Shown: positions 50,101-62,759, counted from the first letter of the stretch. The stretch is 64,000 nt of DNA from Aquila chrysaetos chrysaetos (GCF_900496995.4 NC_044023.1:21088453-21152452), one strand, 5' to 3'. A program made the numbers and translations. The notes: generated from the letters alone by a model not told the origin.

Positions 50101-52860
50101 CATGGTTATATTCTAGCTAAATTTAAACTGTTTTTCAATCCTACCCGGAAGGGACACGTGGACCTTTGTAGTCTTGCATATGCCTTTTCTGCTGTGGGAC
50201 AGTTATATCAAAGAGTAATCTCAAAATCTGTTTGAATTGTGGAGTTAAAAAATTGCCAGCTGAGGCAAGAGTTTAGGTCTGTATTCTCTGCCAACGACAG
50301 TGGTCCTCAGACTAGCATGGAACTAGACTTACATGGAAAGAGATACAAGGCTAAAGGAATGATTTCCAGAAATTGGTGGAGGAGCTAAGCTGGGTGGGAA
50401 TGAAATGCAGCACTGGCTGCTTTATCAGCTGGCTAGCCTAGGGTAATTGCGTATGTCTGGCCTAGTAAATATTTCCATTTACATGGAATACTTACAGCTG
50501 AATAGTTTCCTCTTTAATAGCCTGCACCAGAACATCCTGAGCTTTAGTTTCATCTAGGGTCAGGGTACAAAGCGACCTTTAGATTGTGTTAGTATTTGCA
50601 CACATCTACAAATAAAATCATAGGTATCTTTATGGGTTTAAGAAGTTATTGACCAGTGGTTTGAGGATGTTTGCAGCATTTAAATAATGAGGTTAGTCTG
50701 TATAGTTTTTGTTGGCAGCCAAGGAGGAGAAGCGTGGCTCAAGTCAGCCTGGTAGTTGCCAGTGCTCCTCACAGCTACCGCCCTGAGCAGTAGTCTGGCT
50801 CCCTCCACTTGCAGCAGGCTCCCTCTATGTTCCAGGTGTTGCCAGTGAGGCAATGTAACTATTTTTGTGTGCTTTTCCTAACAATAATAAGGCAATAGCA
50901 TTGTAGGCTGCTGGTATCTAGTTCAGTTCCCAGCCTGCATGATAAATGTCCATCAGCATATAGGATTCAGCAGTTCCATTGCATCACAGGTGCAGGGAGC
51001 CCAGCTTGGCGCTGCCTGGGTTGGTGCTGTTTGCCAGGGATGGATGTTGGAGGGTCTGACTTACTTGTAGAGGGAACAAGATGTGTCTTTCCTGCAGAGA
51101 GCCTGGGCATGAACTCATGGTTGTGCAAGTGTGCTTGAATGACTCAGAGGTGCCTGGGAACAAGCAAGGCAAAACAAGTGTATTTATTTTTTACTGAAGG
51201 TATTGGTCCCTGGGATATAAGGACTGTGTTGGATTAAGGTTTGGGTGTTGAAAGATTCCTGAATTTTAAACTGATCCCATATTCCTGCTTTTTTCTGGCT
51301 CCTATAGTTTCTCTAGAGTTAGAGAAATGGTAAGTATGAAGGAGGACTAATGCTTAATGTTGTTTAATCATAGAGTGGCATACTGAAAGTTAGGATTAGG
51401 GAATCTAAAGAAGTTAATATGCAACAGGAAGAAGAAAGAGACATGTAAATGTATGAATCTGCATGAATTCATGGTGAATTTAGGTGCTTCAGATAACCTT
51501 CTGCTTGTTGGCAGTTATGCAGACTGTGATAACTACACTCTTGTGTTGAAGGAGAGAGAGGCTAATGCTGAGATGTATTCAGTTAACTGAATACTCAGGA
51601 AAAACTGTTTTCTTAATGTTGGTCCAAAGTGAAGAAAGGGTGGGTGTGGGTGGAGAAGGACAGATGAGATAGGCTGCATGCTCACCGTAAGAGAGTGTGG
51701 AGAAGAAGAGGGAGCAGGGTCTGAATGCCAGGTTTCTGCCTAATGGATGTTAAAGGAGTTGGGGTCTGAAGCACTCAGTTACAGTATTTAATATGTGAGC
51801 ATTAACTGCAGCTGTCATGCTGTATAGTGGAATAGCACTATCATTATTTTATTACCTTTGATTAGTTGAAATCGTATCTTATAGCAAGAAAAAACACTAT
51901 AAATGCATTTACCAGCAGCTGTATATATGCTCAGCGCTGGCATCCTAAGGAGATGCTGCGTTACAGAGACACCATTCATCACACTTTAGATTTGAGGCAA
52001 TATCCTCTTTGTAAATTAACGTCATCACCTTATAACAGCTGTGACCACTAGCTCAGTTATAGTTGATGAGCTTGTCACTGTTTCCAATATAAATTCTGTC
52101 TTTAATAGATTTATTTGTAAGTTAGATCTACTTAGCTATAAAAATCTGCTCTGGGTTGGAACTTGGCATATAGGGCTCTCCCTAGATGATTTTCTTCACA
52201 GTCCTTCTGTGCTTGATTGAAAACTTTTTGCCAAATCTAGTCAACCATAATAAACTTCTGGAAATAGTAATTAAGGATCTTGATGGCTGTGTGGCTGTGT
52301 TTTTAGCCAAATGGTTCCTTCTGTGGGGAGCAGGCATAATCTATTTATTGATGATGTGATGTGCTTGAATATTATCCTGCCTTAAATGGTTCATTGAGCA
52401 ATTTCGGCCTCCCTTCTCTTTCCAAAATGCATATCAGCTTTGTTCCTTCTCCTAAGAATATCAGAAATTTGAACAAGAAAATTTCATATTGGATTAAACA
52501 AAAATGCAGTCCTATGCGTTTATTTTTGGTTTAACTTATAAAATCTTCAAATTTACTAACACTTCAAAAATAAGCTGAAATGATTCACTATATCCAAAAT
52601 AAAGAAATGATTTATCTCTGTTTTTTCCCCTGTTTCTTCGGTGAAACTTTACCTAGAAAATTCAACCCATAAATACGCAGTTTTATTTAGCTGGAAATGC
52701 ATTTTTGCTAAAAGAGCATTTCTCTGGAAAAAAATAAGTTGCTGTTTTTAGTCTTGAGATGATACTCTATCACCTGTTTAGAGAAAATTTGTCCAACAAT
52801 GCTAAAAAAATAACAGCTGGTAACAGCCACTCACTCAACACGTATTTATCAGCAAAAATT
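47170..52860. other. Non-coding sequence
   Basis: No gene recognised. A 20-base A run (47,538-47,557) and a 13-base T run (47,581-47,593) lie close together and could form a snap-back or arise from two insertions. The rest is unremarkable, with short frames on both strands. Confidence 0.5.
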
Positions 52861-52862
52861 TA

Positions 52863-52901
52863 AATACGAACATCTGATGACCAGATGTCTCCATTCGTAT
52901 T
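52863..52901. promoter_or_regulatory. Nested palindrome with paired E-boxes
   Basis: AATACGAA (52,863-52,870) is the exact reverse complement of TTCGTATT (52,894-52,901). Inside it, CATCTG (52,871-52,876) and CAGATG (52,882-52,887) are reverse complements separated by 5 bp, with a 6-nt bulge on the right side. CATCTG/CAGATG are bHLH E-boxes, so a paired bHLH site or a structured element is possible. Confidence 0.35.
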
Positions 52902-52909
52902 GCAAGATA

Positions 52910-55900
52910 AGACATTTTAGCAATCTTTGTATTTGTGAAACAGGCAATTCATCAGTTATTTTTGCCAGTTTTCATCTCAGTGAATTAAAACTTCGTAAAG
53001 CACTCCCATGACAGAATACATGTAACTGTACAGAGGGTCTGTGTTTACATGCAGGTTTCTGGGGCCATGCTATACAGCCCCTATAGAAAATAGAAGTGTG
53101 GAACTACATTCTAGCTGATGTTATTGTAGAGCCCAGAGTAAGAATACATGGACTCTCATTTGAGTAGCATAGTCGCTCGTGTGATGTCTTTAAGACAGTT
53201 CCTGATTCAGCAGTCAGCAGACTCATAAAAGCTTGTATTTGTACCCGCTGTGTACTTCTCCTTATGGTGCTGAAAAAAGAACCATGTCTTCCAGTATCTG
53301 CAGGTTGATAAACCAGCTTGCTCCAAGTATTGACTGGATCCCACCAGATCCAGCAACAGGTCATCATTTTTATGACAGGAGCTTTCTTAGGACAGAATAT
53401 CCTGTCAGTGGATAAAAAACTGAGGTTGTACTCTATGTCCTTCCTTGTGCAAGAGACTTGTATTCCTCTTCCTGGCCGTGATCGAATCTCATGGCAGTTT
53501 GATCATGTGGAAAGTTCACTGCATTAATTCCTACATACATTAACTGCTTAAATGATATATTATTAATATTTCATAAAATGAAAATTATTTTAATATTTTT
53601 ATAACTTTAATATTTGTTAGATCTTGTTATCATTGTAGTTGAGGAAAAATTTGTCCTGAAGCTGAGAGGGTTGTTTCTTTCTAGGGTGCACAAATGCTAG
53701 CACCAATGTTGATAGCTAACTGCAGTTACAGCAGGGCAGTTTTCTTGCCTGTGTTTATTAGCGTGCTGTGCAGTCACAGAACGATCAGGAGATCTTTCTG
53801 TAGCATTTATTGCCATGTGGGAAGGTCCAGCTGGATGCCAACCAACCAAAGCGTGGTCCATGCAGGATGCATGTTCTTCATGTCTTCCCGATTTGTATTT
53901 CTACTCTGCAGGCTATTCTGTATCAGAGGAGTGATTAAGCTTTCAATGGAAATGGGAAAAACCACCAATGCAATGTTCAGCTTAGCAGGTCGTTAACATA
54001 TATCTATCTATTGTAATCTGTAATTAGCTACAGTTTACTGAAATGCTCCTGGCACAAATATTTTCACATTTACACACTGTTCCACTTTAAATTCCATCTC
54101 ATTAAAACATCATAAAAAGCAGTACCTGGACATGCTTCCCATGTGACTGTATGATTAAAGCTGCTATTTATTCATTCACCAAAATCTTTTGTGAACATAC
54201 ACCTGTGTGTTAGTGGCCTGGAGGGATGAACAAGACGGGAGGATTTAGGCTGACCCTCTGAGATCAGTCTGATACAAATGCTGGGTTTTGTAGCAGTGCA
54301 AAGCTAGCCTCCCTTCTGCTTCTTAGAGTTGGCTTTAATCTCTTCCAAACATGTCAGCAATGGAAAGAGGCATAAGGAGAGGCAGTGCAGAAGGAGGTGT
54401 AATTCAAATAGTCTTGGAATATGAGGGGAAAATGAAAAAATGGTGAGCTTTTTACAGAGCAGTAATACCATGTGGTATAAGCTTTCTTGAAGCCTGGTAA
54501 ACCTGTCAGAAACATTCTTACTAATAGTTCATAATACCTTGTTGTAGAAGAACTAATCAGTGATTTCTGAATCAAACTGGCAATTCAGAAATGAGTCATT
54601 GCCCGCATTGATTTTTTTTTTTTTTTTTTTTTTTTCCACGTGGTCGGCTTCTGTGTCATGAAATACACTTAGCAGTGTGTTACCATCCTATTGTCACAAT
54701 TGTGATTCAAGTTTCAATGAGGCATGACTTTGACCTATTCCTATGCAAATTCTTTCCTAATGTATTTTGATAGTTTAGCAAAACATATTTTGACTAAGAT
54801 TTGAAAGAAAGGCTACTATTAGAAAGCTATAAGCTATTTAGGGCTGAAACTAATAATTTGTTAGAAATTCCTTAACAAAACCCGTTCTTAAAGATTTCTA
54901 TTAAGAACATAGACTTTGGGACTAAGGGAACCTATATTTGTAGTAACTGACAAGTACGCGCCAATGTTTAATACAAGCATGTAAGAACATTACAGGATAT
55001 ATATCTAGCTAGAGATAAGTCATCTTCTGATGTGTTATGGATGTCTTCTCTGAGTTTGGAGGGGTATTCAAAGTACTGATAGTTCACCCACTGCCTCAGC
55101 CATCTTTCACTGTCAAATAGAAAATTTGAAATTGTACAGCCCCCAACTCTGAGCACTGACAGTGCTGTGATTGTGAGTTATATTCCAGGTCTAACATTTT
55201 ATGACTTATGAGGCTAGGAGGGAGAAATAAAAAAAAAAAACGTGAAGGAACCCTCTGCGTCATGCGTCCCTGAGAGGCAGTCACTGAGACCACGGGTTAT
55301 TCTGCACTGTGTTGGCTCTGCTAGAAGTGCTGTAGGGACAAGAGAAAGGATAGGAACTATACTACAGCTGGGTTTTTTTTAAACATTTGCCTGTACAGGA
55401 GAATAGGTTAAAGTCAGGACATAGAAACATTTTCTTGTGAAGGCTTGAAAATGGCTTCATGGCTTCATAAGGATTTCATGCTCTCCACCACAGTTTCTAT
55501 TGAGAAAATACAGTCTGTGTCAATATTTGCAGAGCTGAGAGTTGACCAGGTATCAGAGATGGTCTGTAAAATGATTGCAATCTAAAACCAAACAGGAAAC
55601 TCCCAGACCTAAAACTGTAATGATAAAGGAAAACATTCCTACAGATGCCTGCCAGGAAACAGGTAAAACAGCATAAATGAACATTCGTAAATTTATCACA
55701 GTTTTTTGTTTGATTCCAAATGAAAGTGATTATGGAAATAGATAACCATTGCAAAATATAATCATTAGATTTAAAAGAAACTGTCACTTAGACCTACACT
55801 TAAAAAGGTATCGTGAGTCTACTTAATCAAAGAAAAAAATATTGTTAATTGTCTTTGCTTAGTATTAGGTTTTTGGGGAATAGAGAAATTGTAGATAACA

Positions 55901-57215
55901 TCTTAAATTCCATCTTGAATGATAGTACTCCTTCTGTTCTACCTTGTGACTATAGAAATGCATCTATCTTCTCAGTATAACAAATGAGTTATTTCTTTAT
56001 TTTCCATAATTATTTTCCACTCTACCACTGAATTACAAAGTATAGGAGATGAAATGATTTTCTTATATTGGTGGTTTAGGCATTAGTGAATATTTATTTG
56101 GTATCCTAAAGATCATTAACACTTGGAGACGGAGCTCAAAAACAGACATAAAACTAAAAAAAAAAGAAAAGAGGAGATATTAAAACAGAAAACTTCTCCC
56201 CTTGAGATACTCCAGGAAATTCCCATATCTTAATTCTAGTTTCTTTAATATAAATTTTCAGAAGGCTTGATCTTTCTGTGTATAAAGGAATTATCTTTTA
56301 TTAATACATCCATAAAGCTGTGTGTATTGAGTTGTTCATACTGGTGATATTTCTTAAACTTTTAAAACCATTTCTGAAATAGCTTTTCAGTTAAATATAT
56401 GGTATATACATAATACATGATAGTGTACTGTGGTATAAAGATTTTAATTGGTTTTTAGTTTGGATCATCTGGGTTACTTCCTCTTTAAGGCATAATTTTC
56501 TAACAGAACTCTGTTCCTATATTGTTCTGTGTCCTTTCTCTTAAAGATATGGAAACACACCACTTCTGCACCCACTGAAAGAAAATAGATTTTGCTATTG
56601 CTGTAAGAGAAATAGGAATTAACTCCTACCCTATGTTCCCTACACAGCTATCTGCTTTTTCATGTCCCCTGCTTCCAACCTCCAATGTTTGGTCTTCAGT
56701 CATGTGAAATACATGAACTCTGTGTTCAAAGAGTATGCCTTTGGATCCGCAGGGACTTCTACATAAATAAAGTACATTAAAGGCTGTCAGGAGCCAACCC
56801 CCAAGGATAAATCTAGAAGCTTAGAAGAGGAAAATGTAAGTTCTATTGAAACCAGTAAGTTTATACCAACATATACAGCTAAAGATAAGGCCTGAAATGA
56901 TAAGCAGCAGATAGGATCGGACCTCAATGTAAACTTGCAACAACTTTCAGATAAATACATGTTTTACATACAAAGAAATGCTCCCGTAAATCAGTCGGGA
57001 ACTTCATAATCACAGCTTCAGAATTGAAAGTGTAATTGTTTTATCTGATTTTCCTATTTTTTTTTCTTCTGAAATATAATTTCCTAATATAAGGAGGGGG
57101 GAACTTGCCACTCTTTATGATTTATTTTTTTAATTATTATTTTTTTAATTAGTTTTTCAATTTAATTAGCTTTCCCACATCACTCTCGGTAGTGTCAGTA
57201 TGTTTGTGGAACAAT
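52910..57215. other. AT-rich non-coding sequence
   Basis: No gene recognised. It contains a 24-base T run (54,612-54,635) followed directly by the E-box palindrome CCACGTGG (54,636-54,643), and a TAATTA-rich stretch at about 57,120-57,172. Frames at 53,104-53,527 and 53,694-53,996 lack known domains. Confidence 0.5.
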
Positions 57216-57219
57216 ATGA

Positions 57220-57233
57220 ACTCCCTCTGGTGG
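57220..57233 (-). promoter_or_regulatory. CTCF-like motif
   Basis: Read on the minus strand this is CCACCAGAGGGAGT, matching 12 of 14 positions of CCASYAGRKGGCRS, with the CCACCAG.GGG core intact. Its orientation is opposite to that of the site at 9,580. Confidence 0.4.
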
Positions 57234-57239
57234 TCAAAC

Positions 57240-59650
57240 GATACTTTTGGAGGCTTTTGTGTCTTAAACCAACAGTACAGGGGTTTTCCAGGAAAGGGTG
57301 GTTTTATCAATGGTTATATACCTAGCTGTGAATTTTATGGTATCTTTCTTGTAGTCCGGTGATAAATGTAGCATTTACAAATTTAATATGATATGGACAA
57401 AATAACTTTAGCTGAATCACTGTGAACAAATTAATTGGCTTCCAAAATTTTTATTAAAATTCATAACACCACCCAGCTATAGAGAAATCCCTTTTGGGGG
57501 TGGTGGGGGGAACATCTGTATGATTTTTCCAGTTTTCACATACTTTTCTATAAACAGTAAGAAATGCTTCGTCATTAACCATTGCAAAAGTATGGTCCCA
57601 TAAAACACCTGCATTCCCTGTGCACTCGCCTTTCAAATGACTTCTATTGCTTAAAGCAAATTGTTAAAAGCAGTTTCCTGAACTAGTTGTTTAAAGATCG
57701 GCAAGATTTCTTCCTCTGCTCTTGCTCTATCTCCCAGGGGCGGTGCCACCCAGGTGCGTTTTCCCATACCATTCCCAGTTGCAGTGAAGGACGCTACTGG
57801 CCTAGTCCCACACTCCCTGTCCTTTGCTGCCACAACCAATTAATATTAGTCAGCTCGCCCTCTGTCTCCACTCTCTCCTGCTTTCTGAGAACATGCTGCT
57901 AATGGACCACACATGCAGCAAGCCTGAATCCCTAATGGAGGTCTACAGCAGAGAAAAGGGCCATGCTTCACCTCAGGTGTTCAGCAGGAGGAATCCGCAT
58001 TAAGGGAAAATGTTACAACAAAGACCAGTGAATTGGATGACATGGGCGATCATTTCTTACGCTGTAATCAAAGAGTCCAAAGATAGTTGCCTTCTTGTAT
58101 GAAGGTATTGATCCAAACTATACCTAGTGCTTGCACGTAATACATGCACAATCTTTACTTGTTTTACAACATATTTCTGAAACAGGGGAAGGAGCAAACA
58201 CCACAATTTAGGTGAAAGATTTCATATGAGCAGTTAAAAGAATCCTAATAGAGAAAATGTCTGGTAAATGTTGTGGATGTTAATGATAAGATATGACAGC
58301 AATCCTGTTAGGAAGATCATCTATTAAACTGGCAAATGAAATGGGTTACAGTTTTGCCTGGAATATGGAATTTAGGAGAAGAGGAGGGAAAACCATCTCA
58401 GGTACAATCCTGTGCAGTGATACCAGCAGTTCCATAGCTGCTTGCTGTTTACTGTTACTGCATCTCACCACTCTGCAGCATGTAAAATTATCTCTCAAAT
58501 AACCCTCGCCTGATGATGAGCCATAATGAAAACACTTCACAGATGCTACAGATACTGATGAATCACTAAAACAGCAACAACTAGATCTTCCCACGCTGCA
58601 TATCAAAACCCATACAAGTCTGAAGTGCAACAAACAACTGTTTTAGGATTAGTTGTTGCTTAGTAAATGCTAAGACGAGTATTGTCTTCTCAAAGTATGT
58701 GTTTTAAATATCCCTTAAAGTTTAGGAAGCGCTTTTATTTTACTTAAGGATTTGCACAAATTACATTCACCATTATCTGTGCTGAACAGGACTGAATAGC
58801 TTAAGCCAATCATAAAATAAAATTATATTTTGACTTGTTTGAGCCTGGCTTTACCAACAATCTTTACAAATATGGTAAGGCATCAGACTCAATGAATGCC
58901 AGTCCTTGATTTAATAGAACCACTGGATTATTAAGTATTTCATTGTGTATCAATAATATCACAGACTGTGTTAACAGATAAAAAAGGTTTCTGAGAATAT
59001 CTTTATACTTGCTGACATATTCAAGCCATTCTTAGTCAATAGCTCCCTCTTTAGTTCTGCAGCAGAGATCAACATTAATTTGTCTTGGCAAATAAAGTCA
59101 GTTGTTTTATATGGATAATGGCAAACACATTCATTAGCTTTTGCAAAGAAATTTTCTCCAGAAAAGCTAAACAAAATAATATGCTGGTAAGTGTAAGCTT
59201 CATGACAAACAGCATTTGCAGCTCTTGGAGTCTGCTTCTCCTTCTTGGTTATTTTGTTTTGGATAATTTGTCCAGGATGGACTATAATGTCTCTGATCTT
59301 CAGACTAGAAACGGATTATGTGATAGAAAAATAATTGAAATGGAGGAAAACATAGGAGGAGGAATGATGTAAGAAACGAATATACTGAGGAATATAGTAT
59401 GTATTAAACTGACAATGGCAAAACAATTAGAATATGTATTTATGCTATTGGTGAATGTAAAAACGTCTGTATACAGAAACATCTGGAACAGTGTGAGCAC
59501 AGTGAAGAACAAAGCTAATTCAAAGTTAAGGATGATAATTTAACCCATTTTATGAGATCATCCTCTTGTTGTTTGACTAATACCATCAGTTTTCTCCCAT
59601 AAGTATGAAAATGATATTTAATTCTAATGGCCACTTAAGTCATGAAAACA
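57240..59650. other. AT-rich non-coding sequence
   Basis: No gene recognised. A donor-like CTG|GTAAGT at about 59,187 follows an acceptor-like TTCTGCAG near 59,060, but the interval has stops in all three frames, so only a non-coding exon would be possible. Confidence 0.5.
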
Positions 59651-59652
59651 AT

Positions 59653-59728
59653 ATAATTAGAGTAATAAATACAACTTCATGTTTTCATAATTAGAGTAAT
59701 ATATACAATGTTGTGTTTCCATAATTTA
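59653..59728. repeat. 34-bp tandem repeat, about 2.2 copies
   Basis: Units start with ATAATTAGAGTAATA at 59,653 and 59,687 and with ATAATTTA at 59,721, giving an exact 34-bp period. The first two units differ at a few positions in the TACAACTTCATG/TACAATGTTGTG part. Confidence 0.85.
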
Positions 59729-59729
59729 T

Positions 59730-61285
59730 CTGATTGTTATCTGCAATTTATTTTTGTAATACCCTAACACTTAAGGGCCTAGGAAGTAGGTAGTGAAAAT
59801 AGACCAGAATGTAGTCATTATCCTCAAAATTATCTTGATTCTCAAGGCAGGGGAAGTGGAAAAGATAGGTGGGAATGGGCTAGAAATGTCTCTGAAGGTT
59901 GCGGCATCTGTCCTATATCAGATGCTGCAGTCATGATAAAACAAGTGAAGTAATAACAGTGGAGATAATAGTAATAGTTTAGGAAAACTGCGAACTTCGT
60001 GAAATTAATGATATTCTCAAATCTACCAATATTTTTTACCCTCTTCTTATTCCCTTGCAACTTCCAATCCCTTTTTTCTTCCTCTGTAGACCTAGAGAAT
60101 CCTCTGGCATTTCATCTCGCATAGCTAATGTTCCTGTATTCCTTTGATGAATTCAGTATTGTTTTAACATATCCCTTGAAATTCCCAGGCTGTGGCCAGT
60201 GTACCCTCATGGAAAACCATAGCGGCTGAAGTCATTGTATCAATTACACTCACTGTGAGTAATGCTTTCCTTTCAAAGTAGAAAGGACCAAAAAGGGAAA
60301 GGAGCCACTGGAACACTGAACTCCCATTGATATTGGAAGGACACCACTTCAGTTTTATAACTTTTTAAAATTATATTTTTTAATGTAGTGTGAAGTCATG
60401 GTTAGTTAAGGGTTGGGTAGATTTGCGTTATGTTTCTTTCTTTGTAACACGTGTGTGGAAAGACAGGTCTGTGTGTGATGCCACACGGTAGATACAGAGC
60501 AGTCGGAAAGAAAAAACAGACAAATGAAAGTATCAAGTTCAAAGAGCTGCTGCTTCTTCCATCTGCTGCTGTCAGTGCTATTAGCCTTATTTTAAAGGAC
60601 AGCTATCCAGGGGACACTGTCAGCCTCCATATTCTAAAGCTGTTTTAACATATCTAATTTTATTTATTGAGAAGCATTAGAATAACATAAAGAAGTGATG
60701 TTGTGCTAACAGTGAATATAAAATTCACTTTGTATTATTTTAAATGGGTAGTCCTTTTTTTTTTTTTTTTTTCAAGTTCACCTTTAAATACTGTACTGTA
60801 GTACTTGACTGTCATTGAGGCATGTTAGGTATACCTAATAAACACACTAACATGATCTGGAAGTGTAATTTCCAGGGTAAATTCTTAATGCTCCAGATGT
60901 GCTAAAACTGTCCAGACTAATTCAGATAATTTATGAACTGGGAGTCTGCCAGCGTTTATCCGCATCAGTGTTATGTAGCAATGCTTTGCACCTGCTTCTG
61001 AGCTGCTGGGAAGTAACAACAAATTTATTAGGAAGTCCTGTGACTTTTTTTTTACTTTTTTTGCTGAATAAATTATTTCATGTGTATTCATAGGTAGAAC
61101 ATCCATATTAAGCAGTGGGCTATAGAGTTCTATAGATATTATATTTTTGTACTGGAAAGTGACAAAAGAAAAATTAATGTCTCCCACTTACCCATTTCTT
61201 GTCTGCTTTTGCCTTTAAAGTCAGGAAATGATTCAGCGGTGCTGCTGAAGCCAACACTTTGTTCAGGGAGTGATGCATCAGATGC
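59730..61285. other. AT-rich non-coding sequence
   Basis: No gene recognised. It has an 18-base T run (60,755-60,772) and a perfect 14-bp palindrome, TTAGGTATACCTAA (60,825-60,838). The words ACTCCCATTGATATTGGAAG near 60,322 vaguely resemble an ancient amniote repeat. Confidence 0.5.
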
Positions 61286-61286
61286 C

Positions 61287-61340
61287 TTTTTTGGTTTTGG
61301 GTTGGGTTGGGTTGGTTTTTTTTGGTTTTTTTTTTTTTTT
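61287..61340 (-). repeat. GGGTT-rich tract ending in poly-T
   Basis: GGTTTTGGGTTGGGTTGGGT (61,293-61,312), then GGTTTTTTTTGG and a 15-base T run. It is the same class as the tracts at 12,278, 24,870 and 28,709. Its three GGG runs flanked by GG pairs could fold into a two-layer G-quadruplex on this strand. Confidence 0.75.
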
Positions 61341-62343
61341 GCATTAACAGTTTGGTTGGGTTTTTCCAATGGCAAACCAGGGCAAACCAGTCAGTAATCT
61401 GTTTAAAGAAAATTATGAAATGACAGGCCTCCAAGGCAGATAATTATCTGTATTAGTTACATAAAGGTAGTGTCATTCTCCCAGTGAGTCCCCCTGAAAT
61501 GGATGAAGAGGTCATCTTCAGGTACAGACCATGGAGAACTTTCATTCAAGACAGAGCAGTCCAATTCATGCAAACAATTATGCAAAACAAAATTCTTCAC
61601 TAGCTGCTGAAAAAATGTAAATAATTTACTTAGTGTGTACTGTTTGAAAATCTAAGCAGTAGCAAAGTAGCATGAAAACATTATTGTCAAAAAATTTATG
61701 AGATCACTAGTGGGGAAGAAATTATTCATCTAAATCCTATATGACTCATTTCAACAGTTCTAATTCAAGTCTTTCTAAGCTTTTAAAATGGCTACATTAA
61801 TTGATTAACCTTTGATAACTGCTTATCTCAGGCCAGGAAATGTGTGGACCCTTTGTGGTGGGACACAGTTGAGTTGCAGTACTTAACATTTATGGTTCAT
61901 TGGCCTTGTTTTCTGTTAGCTCCATGGGCACTGAATTACAGAAATTAATGCACAAAAGTCCCTTAGGTCTGATCTTTTCATAGATTTCCATTCTTAGAAG
62001 GTGGAAAATCCTATGAAAGGTCTAGAGATTTCAGCTCTGCTTTAGGCAAAAGCTAAATTAAAACAAGAGAATGTTAAAATCAGTGTCACAAAAAACGAAG
62101 ATAGTACATTACTCTAGACTTTACAGTGTGCCGGTGCTGGGATCAGTTGTAACAGAACCCTGGTCTTATACCCCATACCTGGGAGCTGGAGAGAAAGGGA
62201 CAACCGACACATCTAAACTTGTGTGACTGCAATTAGGATCTACCTTCCATTTATTCTTTCTAACTTGCTATGCTGAGACTGGTTGGGGTTTTTTGTTTGT
62301 TTTCATGGGATTTACTTTCTGGGGTTGTTTCAAACTGTATTAG

Positions 62344-62381
62344 ATGACCAATATCTTTGACAATGTCAAGAAATGCATCAA
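62344..62381 (+). other. Possible 38-nt micro-exon
   Basis: After TGTATTAG (ending 62,343), an open segment encodes MTNIFDNVKKCI and ends at a strong donor, CAA|GTAAGT (62,382). The composition looks protein-like, but the pyrimidine tract before the acceptor is poor and no partner exon is known. Chance is the leading alternative. Confidence 0.15.
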
Positions 62382-62639
62382 GTAAGTATTTCCAATGCTT
62401 ATCCAGAGAGTATGTTAACATTACTTAGCCTTTATTTGTATCCACCCTATATACCACCATACGATTACACCTCCCTATTGCATTTATCTTTTTGGCCAGA
62501 ATCTCTCGTGTGACGGATTCTCACATGAATTAAGGCTGGTTTATAAAAAGTCTTGTGAGGAAGGATCATTTCTTAGGGAAGCAGATGATATACCTCCTTC
62601 ACAGCTGTTCTCTGCATAGTGCTTGTTGGGGTTGTGGTT

Positions 62640-62651
62640 GGGGGGGGGGGG
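62640..62651 (+). repeat. Run of 12 G
   Basis: An uninterrupted G homopolymer in otherwise mixed sequence. It is prone to length errors and polymorphism, so the local length may not be exact. Confidence 0.85.
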
Positions 62652-62759
62652 AATTGCAAAAAACCCTACATGAAGCCCACTGCTGCCCCATTTGCAGGGG
62701 AGGTATGGTCTGTTGGGTGGTAGGCATTCTCAATTTGTAGATTCCTGCTGATGTTCAGG

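Noticed and set aside
51363..51405. CR1 LINE 3' end on the minus strand (AATCATAGAGTGGCATACTG)
   Set aside because: Only the first ten or so bases resemble the CR1 tail; the following GGTTTGGGTTGGAAG block is absent.
60789..60838. MicroRNA similar to miR-101 (TACTGTACTGTAGTACTT) and neighbouring palindromes
   Set aside because: The match covers only part of the mature sequence and no precursor-length hairpin surrounds it.
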